A DNA stretch of 64,000 bases, from NCBI GenBank assembly GCA_963575745.1, contig CAUYUJ010019102.1, positions 123,548 through 187,547 on the forward strand, in the 5' to 3' direction. This stretch comes from Prorocentrum cordatum. Taxonomy: Eukaryota > Sar > Dinophyceae > Prorocentrales > Prorocentraceae. The notes beneath the pieces were generated by a model. The model was not told the DNA's origin, did not search any database, and worked only from the letters and a program-made list of their open reading frames with translations. This document shows, piece by piece, positions 62,906 through 64,000 of the stretch (positions are counted from its first letter, which is position 1; the number at the start of each line of letters is the position of its first letter). Both the position numbers and the translations under genes were made by a program.

Positions 62906-63290
62906 GTGAGCACGGCATGCATTGCAGCCGACTTAGCCATCGAGCTCGGCGAGAATTTCGACCAGGTGCTCGCCGAGAAGCGCAAGGCCGTCAACCTCGC
63001 CACAATCGCGTCGGGGGTGTCCATGCTGGGCCACCGCCGCGCCAGGATGAAGTCGAAAAGGGATCAGTGTACTTTGTCGGCCAACGAACAGGGCAGCGAC
63101 GCGGCCAAAGTCGTCGCAGACAAATTGAATTTGGCTCAGGGCGCCGAGGACCTCGGCAAGCTTGAGCATATGTTCCCGATGAGTGACTCTGACTTTCTCG
63201 CGAAGCTCGAGGGGCTTGCTTCTGTGGGCAGGGTCATGCCGGTGAGCTTGGCAGTCGATCAACGACAGGGGGGCTTCCAGGGGTTTGGGG
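62906..63290 (+). CDS. Hypothetical protein, helical, probable exon
   Basis: ATG at 62906 (MSTACIAADLAIEL). The stretch LGENFDQVLAEKRKAVNLATIASG through MLGHRRARMKSKRD to KLEHMFPMSDSDFLAKLEGL looks like a soluble helical protein with third-position GC bias. The frame stays open to 63514, but after about 63290 it enters GC-rich low complexity and is probably not coding. Could be one exon of a spliced gene or the C-terminus of a retroelement protein. No family recognised. Confidence 0.35.
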
Positions 63291-63750
63291 CCGGATCTCT
63301 TCCCCCCCCTCCCTCTCTCTCCTCGGGCCGGCGCCGCCTGCGTCGGCGGCGGCTGCCGGCGGCGGCGGGGGCCTCGATTTTCTGGGCCGGCGCCGGCGCC
63401 TGCGGCGGCGGGCGGCGGCGGCGGGGGGCGTCGACGAGGGTCCTGAACATTCTGCGGGGGTGTAGATCAGGGGGTTTAGATCGTAAAGGTTTTTGCTTAT
63501 GGGGATGTCGATGATGATCATCAAATTCGTCACTGTGATCAATCCATCCGTTCGTCCATCTACCCATCCACATCCATCCTTTTACATGTTCGCCGCCATG
63601 AGAAATCGTCCATCCACCCAACCGCCCATCCACCCATCCACCCGCCCATGCGTATTCCCTCCATCAATTTTCGATGCCGTCTTCCACCCATCCTTCAATC
63701 CTGCTCTTCTTCCGCCCATCCTTCCATTGCCATTTCGGCCCCCTGGCATC
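63291..63750. repeat. GC-rich hairpin-prone stretch and CATCC-type repeat
   Basis: 63300-63440 holds GGCGGCGG and GCCGGCGCC palindromic steps. 63537-63735 holds imperfect CATCCATC/CACCCATC tetramer-pentamer repeats. Confidence 0.7.
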
Positions 63751-63755
63751 GCGCT

Positions 63756-64000
63756 GGCTCATCATCACCGAGAGTGGCGCAAGCCTCCTCGGATGCGGGT
63801 GCCAACTCATCCGGCGGCATGTGGCTGCAGCCGCAGCCGCCGCCGCAGCAGCCACAGCAGCAGCCGCAGCAACAGCGCCCCCAGCAGCAGCCCCAGCAGC
63901 AACCCCAGCAGCAGGACGCGAAGCCCAACCTCGGCGCTGGGGTGAAGGTCGGCGACGGAGGAGGAGGAGGAGGAGGAGGAGGAGGAGGAGGAGGAGGAGC
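63756..64000 (+). CDS. Gln/Pro-rich protein, partial (runs off the right edge)
   Basis: The frame containing ATG 63819 is open from about 63750 to the window end: SSSPRVAQASSDAGANSSGG, then WLQPQPPPQQPQQQPQQQ and similar, then DAKPNLGAGVKVGDGGGG leading into a GGA repeat. The CAG/CCG/CCC codon mix, non-pure repeat and unique peptide after the Gln block favour real coding over a plain microsatellite. It may be an internal exon. Gln/Pro tracts are common in disordered regulatory or RNA-binding proteins, but no function can be assigned. Confidence 0.35.

Overview
The window looks like nuclear DNA of a dinoflagellate, probably a Symbiodiniales- or Prorocentrales-like alga. This rests on three things: GC-rich sequence packed with microsatellites, minisatellites and satellites; retroelement proteins of kinds I associate with dinoflagellates (a tyrosine-recombinase retroelement with a YVDN-type reverse transcriptase, and a LINE with a C-terminal Cys/His domain); and almost no ordinary genes. 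The species cannot be named from the sequence. I found no complete host gene beyond doubt, no tRNA or rRNA gene, and no intact dinoflagellate spliced leader.

Layout. 1-354 is the 3' end of a Gly/Lys-rich coding region cut by the left edge. 0.4-9.3 kb is almost wholly repetitive: a 359-bp-spaced duplication, GAT and GGA tracts, a 77-bp satellite, a TATGG pentamer array, an AT-rich trinucleotide block with a 100-N gap, a roughly 245-bp repeat, a MITE-like element and a Val/Leu-shadow minisatellite. 9.55-10.9 kb (minus) holds a likely host-type or retroelement-derived coding region with a conserved-looking C-terminal block. 12.4-13.0 kb is the tail of a 5'-truncated LINE. 13.4-14.1 kb is an exact 340-bp tandem duplication.

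17.4-31.6 kb is a five-unit macrosatellite (about 1.3-1.6 kb per unit). Its first unit is split by a complete tyrosine-recombinase retrotransposon (DIRS order) at 18642-25700. That element has split direct repeats A1 - genes - B1 - A2 - B2, each 109 bp. Its genes are packed and overlapping: a small hydrophobic ORF, a gag-like ORF broken by one in-frame TAG, RT-RNase H, tyrosine recombinase and a C5-like DNA methyltransferase domain. The insertion site can be read to a TAT core by comparison with sister macrosatellite units.

31.7-37.0 kb is simple repeats, with a minisatellite in inverted copies around a GGA tract. 37.0-44.4 kb (minus) is a decayed LINE (zinc-knuckle ORF1, AP-type endonuclease, RT, RNase H, C-terminal Cys/His domain). 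It is interrupted by two opposite-facing copies of a TIR-bearing non-autonomous element. 44.8-45.4 kb has a relic of a Pif1/RecD-like helicase. 45.7-52.2 kb is minisatellites and an 8-copy, 152-bp satellite with G-run/C-run hairpins.

52.6-59.05 kb is a second complete retroelement. Identical 578-bp direct repeats flank a 1522-codon ORF with an N-terminal GIY-YIG nuclease, a YVDD reverse transcriptase and a Gly-rich/coiled-coil gag-like tail; after one TGA the same frame continues into a hydrophobic tail. The best fit is a Penelope-like element with the permuted (N-terminal GIY-YIG) architecture, inserted in a GT microsatellite next to a ~90-bp satellite. That satellite forms a large head-to-head array at 59.1-62.0 kb. 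The right end carries one or two hypothetical coding stretches, the last (Gln/Pro-rich) running off the window.

The two near-intact retroelements are the biological centre of the window. Their terminal repeats are (almost) identical, which points to recent insertion.
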